The translations under genes were made by a program, and so were the position numbers. Source: CAZWEZ01 sp964632795 (GTDB lineage: Bacteria > Pseudomonadota > Alphaproteobacteria > Rhodospirillales > 2-02-FULL-58-16). Taken from it: a stretch of 27,683 bases of DNA. This document shows positions 7,809 to 15,386 of the stretch, piece by piece (within the stretch, counting starts at the first letter, position 1; every line of letters begins with the position of its first letter). Under the pieces are notes generated by a model that was not told the origin of the DNA, searched no databases, and saw nothing but the letters and a program-made list of their open reading frames with translations. Location: positions 1 to 27,683 of the forward strand of contig CAZWEZ010000047.1 of NCBI GenBank assembly GCA_964632795.1. The letters run 5' to 3'.

Positions 7809-8824
7809 TCAGCGCACCGGCATCGGGTACATCAGGCCGCCGTCCTTCCACAGGGCGTTGACGCCGCGGGGAAGCTGCAACGTGGTGTTGGGGCCGACAT
7901 AGCGTTCGAAGCTCTCGCCGTAGTTGCCGACCTGCTTGATGATGCGGTAGGCCCATTCGGCGTCCAGGCCCAGGTTCTTGCCCATGTCGCCCTCGATGCC
8001 GAGCAGGCGCTTGATGACCGGGTTGTTGGAGCCCTTCATCTCGTCCACGTTCTGCGAGTTGACGCCGTATTCCTCGGCCTCGAGGGTGGCGTACAGGACC
8101 CACTTGACGACATCGAACCACTGGTCGTCGCCGTGGCGGACCACCGGTCCCAACGGCTCCTTGGAGATGACGTCGGGCAGGATCATGTGGGCGTCGGGGT
8201 CTTTGAGCTTGATCCGCTGGGCGGCCAGACCCGACTGGTCGGTGGTGTAGACGTCGCACCGTCCGGCGTCGTAGGCGGCGACCACCTCGTCGGCCTTCTC
8301 GAAGACCACCGGCTTGTAATCAAAGTTGTTGGCCCGGAAGAAGTCGGCCATGTTGAGCTCGGTGGTGGTGCCGATGTTGACGCACACGGTGGCTCCGGCC
8401 AGTTCCATGGCGCTCTTGATGCCGAGCGCCTTGGGAACCATGAAGCCCTGGCCGTCGTAATAGTTGACGCCGGCGAAGTTGAGGCCCAGCGCGGTGTCGC
8501 GGACCAGGGTCCAGGTCGTGTTGCGCGACAGCACGTCGACCTCGCCCGACTGCAGGGCGGTGAACCGCTCCTTGGCCGAAGCGGGGAGTACTTGACCTTG
8601 CTGGCGTCGTGCAGTACGGCGGCGGCGATGGCCCGGCAGACGTCGACGTCGATGCCGGTCCAATTGCCTTGTTCGTCCGGGTTCGAGAAGCCCGGCAGGC
8701 CCTGGCTGACGCCGCATTGGACGAAACCCTTGGCCTTGACGTCGTCGAGGGTGCCGGCACTGGCGGTGGCGGTCATGAGAGCCGCCGCCGCGACCGCGGT
8801 CAGCACATGTAGGGAAATCTTCAT
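7809..8824 (-). pseudogene. aapJ: Amino acid-binding protein AapJ with a one-base deletion
   Basis: AapJ is the periplasmic binding protein of the Aap importer. The N-terminal part (start ATG 8824, GGGAGGA ribosome site, signal peptide ending ATASA) reads TLDDVKAKGFVQCGVSQG through VLHDASKVKYSPL. The remainder, from SAKERFTALQSGEVDVLSRN to the stop, is in another frame. In the family the two join as KYSPLSAKERF, so one base is missing at about 8579-8582, where CT-TCG should be CTnTCG. Restoring it gives 338 residues, the normal length. The two halves are otherwise well conserved, which suggests a recent mutation or a sequencing/assembly error rather than old decay. As written, the product would be truncated about one third of the way in. 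Confidence 0.88.
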
Positions 8825-8860
8825 GTTCTCAATCCTCCCAGTTGAAACTACTTTGTTAAT

Positions 8861-8884
8861 TTGACATCCATGGGAAGATGTCAA
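8861..8884 (-). promoter_or_regulatory. Inverted repeat overlapping the aapJ promoter
   Basis: TTGACATC and GATGTCAA form a perfect 8-bp inverted repeat with an 8-base spacer, 37 bases upstream of the aapJ start. The distal arm read on the minus strand gives TTGACA, a consensus -35 element, with a poor AT-rich -10 candidate 17 bases on. The layout fits an operator covering the promoter, but no regulator can be assigned. Confidence 0.45.
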
Positions 8885-8964
8885 GTGCAACAACGATGAA
8901 TCCGTACCATAATTCATCAAGGAGTCTCAAGGACTAACCAAGGACGGCCCTTTGACGATCGCGG

Positions 8965-8995
8965 CGCGGCGGGGAATTGGAACCGCCCCGCCGCG
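8965..8995. other. Strong GC-rich hairpin upstream of metC
   Basis: CGCGGCGGGG pairs perfectly with CCCCGCCGCG across an 11-base loop, in the gap between divergent aapJ and metC. There is no U-tract, so a terminator is unlikely. It could fold in the metC leader if transcription starts upstream. I saw no conserved SAM-riboswitch core around it. Confidence 0.35.
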
Positions 8996-9009
8996 AATTC
9001 CCGGCCATC

Positions 9010-9039
9010 GTAGTTTCCTCCCATGTGCGGTAGTTTCCT
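9010..9039 (+). repeat. Short direct repeat before metC
   Basis: GTAGTTTCCT occurs at 9010-9019 and again at 9030-9039, each followed within a few bases by CATG. The second CATG holds the metC start codon. The copies are 20 bases apart, suggesting a local duplication or paired protein-binding sites. No classical ribosome-binding site precedes the metC ATG. Confidence 0.5.
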
Positions 9040-9042
9040 GTC

Positions 9043-10209
9043 ATGAAAAAAGACACCCTCATCGTCACCTCCGGACGCCGGCCCGAGGACAATCACGGGA
9101 TCATCAATCCCCCGGTCTATCACGCCTCGACGGTTACCTTTCCGAGCGTCGCCGAACTGGAGGCGGCTCAGAAGACGCCGCTGGAAGGCGTTTTCTACGG
9201 CCGCTACGGGACCCCCACCAGCTTCGCCTTCGAGGAAGCGGTGGCGGCGCTCGAAGGCGGCCGGCGGTGCGCCTCGATGCCCTCGGGGCTGGCCGCCGTG
9301 GCCGCCGCCCTGATGACCTTCCTCGAGACCGGCGACCACCTGCTGATGACCGACAGCGCCTACTATCCGACCCGCAGGCTGTGTCAGGGCCTGCTGGCCC
9401 GCTTCGGGATCGAGACCACCTACTACGACCCCCTGATCGGCGCCGGCATCGAGGCCCTGATCCGCCCCGAGACCAAGGTGGTCTTCACCGAATCCCCGGG
9501 CTCGCTGGGCTTCGAGGTCCAGGACATCCCGGCCATCGCCGCCGCCGCCCACGCCCGCGGCGCCACGGTGATCCTCGACAACACGTGGAGCGGCGGCCTG
9601 TTCTTCCAGCCCTTCGAGCACGGCGTCGACGTCTCGGTCCACGCCGCCACCAAGTACATCGTCGGCCATTCCGACGCCATGTTGGGGACCATCACCACCA
9701 CCGACGAGCTGTACGAGAGGCTCAAGTGGACGGCCATCGGCCTCGGCTACAGCCCCGGCCCCGACGACTGCTACCTGGGCCTGCGCGGCCTGCGCTCGCT
9801 GAGCGTCCGGCTGGAGCGCCACCAGCGGAGCGGGTTGGCCCTGGCCCGGTGGTTCGACTCCCGGCCGGAAGTCACCCGCGTCCTCCATCCGGGGCTGGAA
9901 AGCTGTCCCGGCCACGACATCTGGAAACGCGACTTCTCCGGCGCCACGGGACTCTTCGCGGTGGTCTTCAACGACTTTCCCAAGGTGGCGGTGGACGCCA
10001 TGCTCGACGGCCTCGAGCTGTTCGCCATGGGCTACAGTTGGGGCGGCTACGAAAGCCTGGTCCTTCCCATCGATCCGGCCAAGCACCGCACGGCCACCGA
10101 GTGGCCCCATTGCGGCCCCGCCATCCGCGTCCACGCCGGCCTCGAGGACGTGGACGACCTGATCGCCGATGTGGAGAAAGGCCTGGAGCGCCTCAACGCC
10201 GCCGGCTGA
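9043..10209 (+). CDS. metC: Cystathionine beta-lyase (PLP-dependent)
   Basis: This 388-residue enzyme of the Cys/Met-metabolism PLP family most likely cleaves cystathionine to homocysteine, pyruvate and ammonia in methionine synthesis. Motifs seen are YGRYGTPT (about 52-59), the cofactor-stacking region SGLAAVAAA, Asp179 in VILDNTWS and the Schiff-base Lys204 in HAATKYIVGHSD. The ending MGYSWGGYESL and IRVHAGLEDVDDLIAD favour the MetC branch over cystathionine gamma-synthase; substrate choice within the family remains an inference. The start has no clear Shine-Dalgarno sequence. Its last 17 bases overlap the end of znuB on the opposite strand. Confidence 0.88.
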   Translation: MKKDTLIVTSGRRPEDNHGIINPPVYHASTVTFPSVAELEAAQKTPLEGVFYGRYGTPTSFAFEEAVAALEGGRRCASMPSGLAAVAAALMTFLETGDHLLMTDSAYYPTRRLCQGLLARFGIETTYYDPLIGAGIEALIRPETKVVFTESPGSLGFEVQDIPAIAAAAHARGATVILDNTWSGGLFFQPFEHGVDVSVHAATKYIVGHSDAMLGTITTTDELYERLKWTAIGLGYSPGPDDCYLGLRGLRSLSVRLERHQRSGLALARWFDSRPEVTRVLHPGLESCPGHDIWKRDFSGATGLFAVVFNDFPKVAVDAMLDGLELFAMGYSWGGYESLVLPIDPAKHRTATEWPHCGPAIRVHAGLEDVDDLIADVEKGLERLNAAG

Positions 10210-10987
10210 GCGCCGCCACGAGCTGGCTCAGCAGGAACAGCCCCAGCGCCGCGACGACGATCGACGGGCCGCCCGGGGTATCGAAGGCCAACGACCCCCA
10301 CAGCCCGGCGCCGACCGCCGCGCAGCCGGCGGCGGCGGCCAGCCCCGCCATCCCCTCGGGGGACGTCGCCAGGCCCCGGGCGGCGGCCGGCGGGATGATC
10401 AGCAGCGCGGTGACCAGCAGGATGCCGACCACCTTCATGGCCAGCGCCACCACCACCGCCAGCAGCAGCATGAAGGCCAGCCGGACGGCGGTCACCGGCA
10501 CCCCCTCGACCACCGCCAGCTCCTCGTCGACCGCCACCGACAGCAGCGGCCGCCACAACCCCGCCAGCGTCGCCGCCACCGCCAGGCCGCCGCCGTAGAG
10601 CCACGCCAGGTCGCCGGCGGTGACGGCCAGGATGTCGCCGAACAGGACCCCCATCAGGTCGATGCCCGGGCCGCCGACCAGGGACATCGCCACCAGCCCC
10701 AGGGCCAGGGCGCCATGGGACAGGATGGCGAGCAGGGTATCGCCGGCCAGCTGCCGGTGGCGCTGCCAGAGCACCATCAGCACCGCCACCGCCGCCCCCA
10801 CGGCCAGCACCCCGAGGTCGGCGTCGAATCCCAACAGCGCCCCCAGGACCACCCCGAGCAGGGCGGCATGGGCCAGGGTGTCGCCGAAGAAGGCCATCCG
10901 GCGCCACACCACCAGGGAGCCCATCGGGCCGGCGATGGCGGCCACCGCGCAGCCGCCGAGCACGGCGCGGACCAGGAAGTCATCCAT
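10193..10987 (-). CDS. znuB: Zinc ABC transporter permease ZnuB
   Basis: ZnuB is the inner-membrane channel of the high-affinity zinc importer. The 264-residue protein has about eight membrane segments and the ABC-3 family motifs GSLVVWRRMAFFGDTLAHAA near the N-terminus, LFGDILAV in the middle, and KVVGILLVTALLIIPPAAAR towards the end. Its start overlaps the znuC stop by 8 bases (ATGGATGA), indicating translational coupling. With znuA, znuC and zur adjacent, zinc rather than manganese is the likely substrate. Its 3' end overlaps metC tail to tail. Confidence 0.93.
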   Translation of the reverse strand: MDDFLVRAVLGGCAVAAIAGPMGSLVVWRRMAFFGDTLAHAALLGVVLGALLGFDADLGVLAVGAAVAVLMVLWQRHRQLAGDTLLAILSHGALALGLVAMSLVGGPGIDLMGVLFGDILAVTAGDLAWLYGGGLAVAATLAGLWRPLLSVAVDEELAVVEGVPVTAVRLAFMLLLAVVVALAMKVVGILLVTALLIIPPAAARGLATSPEGMAGLAAAAGCAAVGAGLWGSLAFDTPGGPSIVVAALGLFLLSQLVAALSRRR

Positions 10988-11777
10988 CGCCGGTCCCTTC
11001 CCCAGGCGTCAACGGCACGACGGCGCCGTCGGCGCCGTGGCGGTGGTCGTGGCGGTGGTGGTAGACGGCGAAGTCGCGGGCCACCTGTTCGCCGAACAGC
11101 TCGCCGTACGCCGGGTCGCGGCTGACCGCCTCCGGGTGTCCGGCGCAGCAGACATGGTGGTTGAGGCAGATCACCCGGTCGGTCGCCGACATCACCAGAT
11201 GGAGGTCGTGGGAGACCAGCAGCACGCCGCAGCCCCGGCGCTCGCGGATGCTTCCGATCAGACGGTAGAGATCGGCCTGGCCGCCGACGTCGACGCCCTG
11301 GGTCGGCTCGTCGAGGACCAGCAGGTGGGGATCGCGCAACAGCGCCCGGGCCAGCATCACCCGCTGCAGCTCGCCCCCCGAGACGTCGTAGAGGGGGCTG
11401 TCCAGCAGCCGCCCGACGCCGACCTCCTCGAGCGCCGCCTGCCGGGCGTCCCTCGCCGCCGCCCCCCGGCCGCGGACGGCCAGCGACAGGAACCTGCCGA
11501 CGCTCAGCGGCAGCACCGGATCGACGGTGAAGCGCTGGGGCATGTAGCCGACGGCCAGCCCGGGGCGGCGCGCGACGGTGCCGCGCCGGGGCCGCAACAG
11601 GCCGAGGATGACCCGGATCAGGGTCGTCTTGCCGGCCCCGTTGGGTCCGATCAGGGAGACGATCTCGCCGCCCCGGACATCGGCCGAGACGTCCTTCAGT
11701 ACCGCCCTGGCGGCGATGGTGACATCGATCCCGCTGACCTCGACCAGGGTCTCGCCGGGGCGGGGACCGTCAGCCAC
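10980..11777 (-). CDS. znuC: Zinc ABC transporter ATP-binding protein ZnuC
   Basis: ZnuC energises zinc uptake through ZnuB. The 265-residue ATPase has Walker A GPNGAGKT (44-51), Q-loop VGYMPQRF (the MPQ form is typical of ZnuC), signature VSGGELQRV, Walker B LLVLDEPTQGVD and switch His in LLVSHDLHLV. The C-terminus has a histidine-rich run, YHHRHDHRHG, and a CC pair in HHVCCAGHPE, features common in ZnuC proteins and perhaps metal-sensing. Its start overlaps the zur stop by 8 bases and its end overlaps the znuB start by 8 bases, so zur-znuC-znuB form one tightly coupled operon. Confidence 0.95.
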   Translation of the reverse strand: MADGPRPGETLVEVSGIDVTIAARAVLKDVSADVRGGEIVSLIGPNGAGKTTLIRVILGLLRPRRGTVARRPGLAVGYMPQRFTVDPVLPLSVGRFLSLAVRGRGAAARDARQAALEEVGVGRLLDSPLYDVSGGELQRVMLARALLRDPHLLVLDEPTQGVDVGGQADLYRLIGSIRERRGCGVLLVSHDLHLVMSATDRVICLNHHVCCAGHPEAVSRDPAYGELFGEQVARDFAVYHHRHDHRHGADGAVVPLTPGEGTGDG

Positions 11778-12273
11778 CGTCGGCGGCCCGGCAATGGGGG
11801 CACAGGCCCTCGATCTCGATGGTCGGCCGGCCGACCGCGAACCCGGCCTCGGCGGCGCTCTCGGCGATGGCGTCGTCGATCCGCCGGTCGTCGATCTCGG
11901 CCGCCGAGCCGCAGCTCCGGCAGATCAGGAACTGGCCGCCGTGGGGACGGCCGGGGGCCCGGCAGCCGACGAAGGAATTGCGGCTCTCGATGCGGTGCAC
12001 CAGGCCGTGCTGGACCAGGAAATCGAGGGTCCGGTAGACGGTCGGCGGCGCCGCGCCCCGCCGCTCGCGGCGCAGGACGTCGAGGATGTCGTAAGCGCCC
12101 AGCGGCCGATGGCCGCTCCACACCACCTCGAGGACCCGCCGCCTGAGGGCGGTCAGCCGGCTGCCCTGGCTCCGGCACACGGCGGCCGCCATCTCCAGGG
12201 CGCGTTCGACGCAGCCGCGATGGTCGTGCCCGGCATCGAGGAAGGCCGGAGCGTCCGCGGGCGGGGTTGTCAT
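11770..12273 (-). CDS. zur: Zinc uptake regulator Zur (Fur family)
   Basis: This 167-residue Fur-family repressor has the winged-helix region LTALRRRVLEVVWSGHRPLG and APPTVYRTLDFLVQHGLVHR, then a C-terminal metal-binding half with two CxxC pairs (CRSCG and CPHC) that hold a structural zinc. Its place at the head of zur-znuCB, divergent from znuA, makes Zur much more likely than Fur or PerR. When zinc-loaded it should repress both operons from sites in the 95-bp divergent gap. I start it at ATG 12273; an upstream ATG in the same frame would translate through the ATAAC repeats and operator candidate. Confidence 0.93.
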   Translation of the reverse strand: MTTPPADAPAFLDAGHDHRGCVERALEMAAAVCRSQGSRLTALRRRVLEVVWSGHRPLGAYDILDVLRRERRGAAPPTVYRTLDFLVQHGLVHRIESRNSFVGCRAPGRPHGGQFLICRSCGSAAEIDDRRIDDAIAESAAEAGFAVGRPTIEIEGLCPHCRAADGG

Positions 12274-12304
12274 GGTTCGCCTCCATCCACCGCTTGACTG
12301 ACGA

Positions 12305-12334
12305 ATGATACAATATAACATAACATAACATAAC
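12305..12334. promoter_or_regulatory. Zur-box candidate with four tandem ATAAC repeats
   Basis: The divergent zur/znuA promoter region holds ATGATACAATATAACAT (12305-12321), an imperfect 17-bp palindrome with 6 of 8 arm positions matching, close to the AT-rich ATGTTATA...TATAACAT pattern of proteobacterial Zur sites. It runs directly into four exact ATAAC copies (12315-12334), each adding a possible half-site. The region is strikingly AT-rich for this genome. Binding by Zur is inferred from position and resemblance. Confidence 0.65.
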
Positions 12335-12368
12335 ATATATCGCGGCCTCGGCGACAAGGGGAAACACC

Positions 12369-13262
12369 GTGCCCAAGAGGTTGACCGCCGTCCTGACGGG
12401 AGCGCTCCTGGTCTTTGCCGCCGCCGCCGCCGCTTTTCCGGCCGGCGTCGGAGAACCGCGGGTGGCGGTCAGCATCAAGCCCGTCCATTCGCTGGTCGCC
12501 GCGGTCATGGCCGGGGCCGGGGCGCCCTATCTGATCGTCGGCGGCGCCGCCACGCCCCACGCCTACGTCCTCAGGCCGTCCGACGCCCGGGCGCTGGCCG
12601 AGGCCGAGCTGGTGTTCAGGATCGGCGGCAACTTCGAACGGTTCCTGGACAAGCCGCTGGCCGCCCTGGCCGGCCGGGCGCGGATCGTCGAATTGCTCGA
12701 TGTTCCCTTGATGGGGTTGCTGGTGACCGACCCCGAGCACGGCGGGGATGGCATCGATCCCCACCTGTGGCTCGACCCCCGCAACGCCCGCGCCATCGTC
12801 GCCGTGGCGGTGGCCGAGTTGAGCACGCTCGATCCCCTCGCTGCCGGCCTCTACCGCGACAACGGCGAGCGCCTGTCGCGGCGCCTCGACAACCTTTATC
12901 TGGAACTGGAGCTCAAGCTGGGCCCGGTGGCGGCGGTTCCCTTCATCGTCTACCACGACGCCTTCCGCTACCTGACGGAGACCTTCTCCCTCAACCAGGT
13001 GGGGATCGTCGCCCTCACTCCGGAGCGCCCCCCCGGCACCCGCCACGTCCGCGAGATCCGCGACCAGATGCGCCAGCTCGACGCCCGTTGCCTGTTCCGC
13101 GAGCCCCAGTTCGCCTCCCGGCTGATGGCCACCCTGGCCGAGGGCTCGGTGATCAACGTCGGCTTCCTCGACCCCCTCGGCGCCGCCCTGGAGCCGGGGC
13201 CGGAACTGTACTTCGACCTGATGCGGACCAACGCCGCCGCCCTCGCCGGGTGCCTGGGTTGA
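12369..13262 (+). CDS. znuA: Periplasmic zinc-binding protein ZnuA
   Basis: ZnuA captures zinc in the periplasm for ZnuBC. The 297-residue protein starts at GTG 12369 with an AAGGGGA ribosome site and has a signal peptide ending near AFPAG. Zinc-ligand regions of cluster A-I binding proteins are present: SIKPVHSLVAAVM, the His of ATPHAYVLRPSDA, the His of IDPHLWLDPRNA and the His of FIVYHDAFRYL, with a C-terminal acidic position in NVGFLDPLG. The His-rich loop found in many ZnuA proteins is reduced to EHGGDG here. The stop codon TGA lies exactly at the edge of a MITE-like insertion, and the duplicated target bases leave it intact. Confidence 0.93.
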   Translation: MPKRLTAVLTGALLVFAAAAAAFPAGVGEPRVAVSIKPVHSLVAAVMAGAGAPYLIVGGAATPHAYVLRPSDARALAEAELVFRIGGNFERFLDKPLAALAGRARIVELLDVPLMGLLVTDPEHGGDGIDPHLWLDPRNARAIVAVAVAELSTLDPLAAGLYRDNGERLSRRLDNLYLELELKLGPVAAVPFIVYHDAFRYLTETFSLNQVGIVALTPERPPGTRHVREIRDQMRQLDARCLFREPQFASRLMATLAEGSVINVGFLDPLGAALEPGPELYFDLMRTNAAALAGCLG

Positions 13263-13421
13263 TACCAACGGCCCTTATTCCTGACCCCATGTGACGGCCT
13301 TGCGAGGCTTCCGGACGTCGTCGCGCGCCGCTTGTGGTGGATTGGCACCACGGCGCGACGCGCTCCTAGCCGGAAACCTCGCAAGGCCGTCACATGGGGT
13401 CAGGAATAAGGGCCGTTGGTA
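13263..13421. mobile_element. MITE-like 159-bp palindromic element
   Basis: The element runs from TACCAACGG to CCGTTGGTA. Its arms are perfect inverted repeats for about 45 bp, and an inner stem (CTTCCGG region, then a GTGGTG/CACCAC pair around the loop) continues nearly to the centre. It is flanked on both sides by TGA (13260-13262 and 13422-13424), fitting a 3-bp TNA target duplication like that of some IS5-family groups. It has no transposase. In RNA it would form a very stable hairpin and could end znuA transcription. The sequence features are direct; the IS5 link is inference. Confidence 0.85.
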
Positions 13422-13490
13422 TGATGTTGACAGAAGCCGCGCCAGGGTCGATGTACAGGGCCAAGCAAGTATAGACGGAGCAGTGGTCCC

Positions 13491-13895
13491 ATGAGCGATG
13501 ACACGACATCCGCGGTGTCCGAGGTCCTGGCGGCGATCGCCTTCAACGCCGACGGCCTGGTCCCCGCCATCGCCCAGCAGGCCGGCACTGGCGAGGTGCT
13601 GATGATGGCGTGGATGAACCGCGCGGCGGTGGCCGAGACCCTGAACAGCGGCCGGGTCTGCTACTGGTCGCGCTCGCGCCGCCAGCTGTGGCGCAAGGGC
13701 GAGCGGTCGGGCCAGGTCCAGACCCTCAGGGAATTCCGCTGGGACTGCGACGCCGACACCGTGCTGGTGGTGGTCGACCAGCAGGGCGTCGCCTGCCACA
13801 CCGGGCGCCGCACCTGTTTCCACAACGCCCTTCGCGACGACGCACTCGCCGTCATCGAAGAGGTCGAGATCGACCCCGAGGACCTCTACGGCTGA
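13491..13895 (+). CDS. hisI: Phosphoribosyl-AMP cyclohydrolase
   Basis: HisI opens the purine ring of phosphoribosyl-AMP in the third step of histidine synthesis, in the cytoplasm. The 134-residue protein has the family length for the stand-alone form. Visible motifs are VLMMAWMN (37-43), VCYWSRSRRQLWRKGERSG, the metal-binding DCDADTVL (Asp85, Cys86, Asp87, Asp89) and HTGRRTCF with Cys102 and Cys109. No HisE domain is fused. The ATG at 13491 has a GGAG about 11 bases upstream. It stands apart from other his genes and begins 67 bases after the MITE, so its promoter region has been altered by that insertion. Confidence 0.95.
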   Translation: MSDDTTSAVSEVLAAIAFNADGLVPAIAQQAGTGEVLMMAWMNRAAVAETLNSGRVCYWSRSRRQLWRKGERSGQVQTLREFRWDCDADTVLVVVDQQGVACHTGRRTCFHNALRDDALAVIEEVEIDPEDLYG

Positions 13896-14050
13896 TAGCG
13901 GCCGACCTCGATGACGGTCCCGCCGGGCCCGGTTCAAGCGTTGTCCGGACGGCGCGCCGACGGGCTGGACGCGGGGGCCGGCAAGTGACATATTTGCCCC
14001 CCGGAGTCGGCGATACGGCTCGGGAGCCTTCAGGAGCGGGACGGCGGGTA

Positions 14051-14407
14051 ATGTATATCGGAACCTTGTTGTACACCTTGTTCAGGGGCAAGCTGGTCGG
14101 CATCGACGAGTTCGCCAACCGTTACTACCGGGGCACCGGGGTCAAGCTGCACGGCCGGGAGCGCCGCTGGGTCCTCTACAAGGGCGAAGCCGAGGCCTCC
14201 GGGGTGCCGCCGGATTGGCACGCCTGGCTTCACCACACCACCGAGGCGCCGTTGAGCGAAAGCGCCGCCCAGCCGCGGGAGTGGCAGAAGGACCACCTGC
14301 CCAACCTGACCGGGACCACCGCCGCCTACCGGCCGCGCGGACACGACGCCAAGGGCGGCCGACACGCCCCGACCGCCGGCGACTACCAGCCCTGGAAGCC
14401 GGAATGA
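14051..14407 (+). CDS. NADH:ubiquinone oxidoreductase subunit NDUFA12 family protein
   Basis: This 118-residue protein is the alphaproteobacterial homologue of mitochondrial complex I accessory subunit NDUFA12 (B17.2). The signature is complete: LVGIDEFANRYYRG, RRWVLYKGEAEASGVP, WHAWLHHTTEAPL, WQKDHLPNLTGT and GDYQPWKP at the end. It should sit on the peripheral arm of respiratory complex I near the inner membrane. It is chosen to start at ATG 14051, since upstream codons in the frame overlap hisI out of frame. In many alphaproteobacteria this gene neighbours DUF2155, aat and accC, as here. Confidence 0.93.
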   Translation: MYIGTLLYTLFRGKLVGIDEFANRYYRGTGVKLHGRERRWVLYKGEAEASGVPPDWHAWLHHTTEAPLSESAAQPREWQKDHLPNLTGTTAAYRPRGHDAKGGRHAPTAGDYQPWKPE

Positions 14408-14430
14408 CGCCGCCATGACGGCCAATCCCG

Positions 14431-14922
14431 ATGACCGGTGAAGCCAGGGAAGCCGTCGTCGGCGGCACCGTCCTGGTGGTCTTGCTGCTGGCCATGGTGC
14501 TGCTTCAAGGCGACCGGGACATCACCGCCGAGGCGGCGAACGGCGGCTATCCGGTCGAGGCCACCTTCAACCGGGTCGACGGCCTCCTCCCCGGCGCCGA
14601 TGTCCGCCTCGGGGGGGTGCGGGTCGGCGTCGTCGAGCGCCAGCGCCTGGATGCCGATTTCCGGGCGGTGGTGACGATGCGCATCGCCACCGCCACCAGG
14701 CTGCCGCTGGATAGCTCGGCGGCGATCCATACCGACGGCCTGTTCGGGGACAAGTACGTGGTCCTGGAACCGGGCGGGGAAGAGGAATACCTGGAGCCCG
14801 GCGACGAGATCACCTTTACCCAGGACGCCGTGGTCATCAGCGATCTGCTGGAGCTGATCATCTCCCAGGGCAAGATGAAGCAGAAGAAACTCAGGGAACA
14901 GGCCGCCAAGGGGGTGGAATAG
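14431..14922 (+). CDS. MlaD/Mce-domain protein, first of two
   Basis: This 163-residue protein has one N-terminal membrane anchor (VVGGTVLVVLLLAMVLL, residues about 9-25) and one MCE domain. The domain motifs are YPVEATFNRVDGLLPGADVR, GGVRVGVVERQRL and GLFGDKYVVLEPGG, ending with a Lys-rich tail. Such proteins form hexameric rings in the periplasm that carry phospholipids between membranes. No MlaE permease or MlaF ATPase lies nearby, so its partners must be encoded elsewhere. It lies 23 bases after NDUFA12 and 2 bases before a second MlaD gene. Family assignment is firm; transport role is inferred. Confidence 0.88.
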   Translation: MTGEAREAVVGGTVLVVLLLAMVLLQGDRDITAEAANGGYPVEATFNRVDGLLPGADVRLGGVRVGVVERQRLDADFRAVVTMRIATATRLPLDSSAAIHTDGLFGDKYVVLEPGGEEEYLEPGDEITFTQDAVVISDLLELIISQGKMKQKKLREQAAKGVE

Positions 14923-14924
14923 AG

Positions 14925-15386
14925 ATGGGACGCAATGCCGTGGAGACGGTGATGGGGGCGGTGGTCCTGCTGGTCGCCGGGGTCTTCGTGTTCTTCGCCT
15001 ACGAGTACGCCCAGGTCGAGTCGATCAGGGGTTACCAGGTGAGCGCCGCCTTCTACAAGATTGGCGGTCTGAGCAAGGGCAGCGACGTCCGGATCAGCGG
15101 CATCAAGGTCGGCACCGTGATCGACAGCCGGCTGAACCTCGACTACGACGCCGTGGTCAGGATGTCGATCGATCCCGACCTCAGGCTGCCCGTCGACACC
15201 ATCGCCTCGATCACCAGCGGCGGCCTGCTCGGGGGCAAGTACGTGCGCCTCGAGGCGGGCAGCGAAAAGACCTACATCGAGGACGGCGGGGAGATCACCA
15301 GGACCAGGGACTTCCGGTCGCTGGAGGACCAGGTGGGCGAGATCATCTTCCTCGCCACCGGCGGTTCCGATGGGGATACCCAATAA
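14925..15386 (+). CDS. MlaD/Mce-domain protein, second of two
   Basis: This 153-residue protein parallels its neighbour: an N-terminal membrane anchor (VMGAVVLLVAGVFVFFAYEY) and one MCE domain with YQVSAAFYKIGGLSKGSDVR, SGIKVGTVIDSRL, GGLLGGKYVRLEAGS. It resembles canonical MlaD more closely than the first copy. The pair probably arose by tandem duplication, or form a mixed ring. It ends with SLEDQVGEIIFLA, a tail commonly seen in stand-alone alphaproteobacterial MlaD. Its last 17 bases overlap the methyltransferase start. Confidence 0.9.
   Translation: MGRNAVETVMGAVVLLVAGVFVFFAYEYAQVESIRGYQVSAAFYKIGGLSKGSDVRISGIKVGTVIDSRLNLDYDAVVRMSIDPDLRLPVDTIASITSGGLLGGKYVRLEAGSEKTYIEDGGEITRTRDFRSLEDQVGEIIFLATGGSDGDTQ

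Noticed and set aside
9000..9042. SAM-II-type riboswitch before metC
   Set aside because: The position would suit one, but I could not find the conserved pseudoknot core.
13291..13494. Small reading frames within the 159-bp palindrome
   Set aside because: Similar peptides appear on both strands because the DNA is a palindrome; no ribosome site, and the frame runs into the hisI leader.
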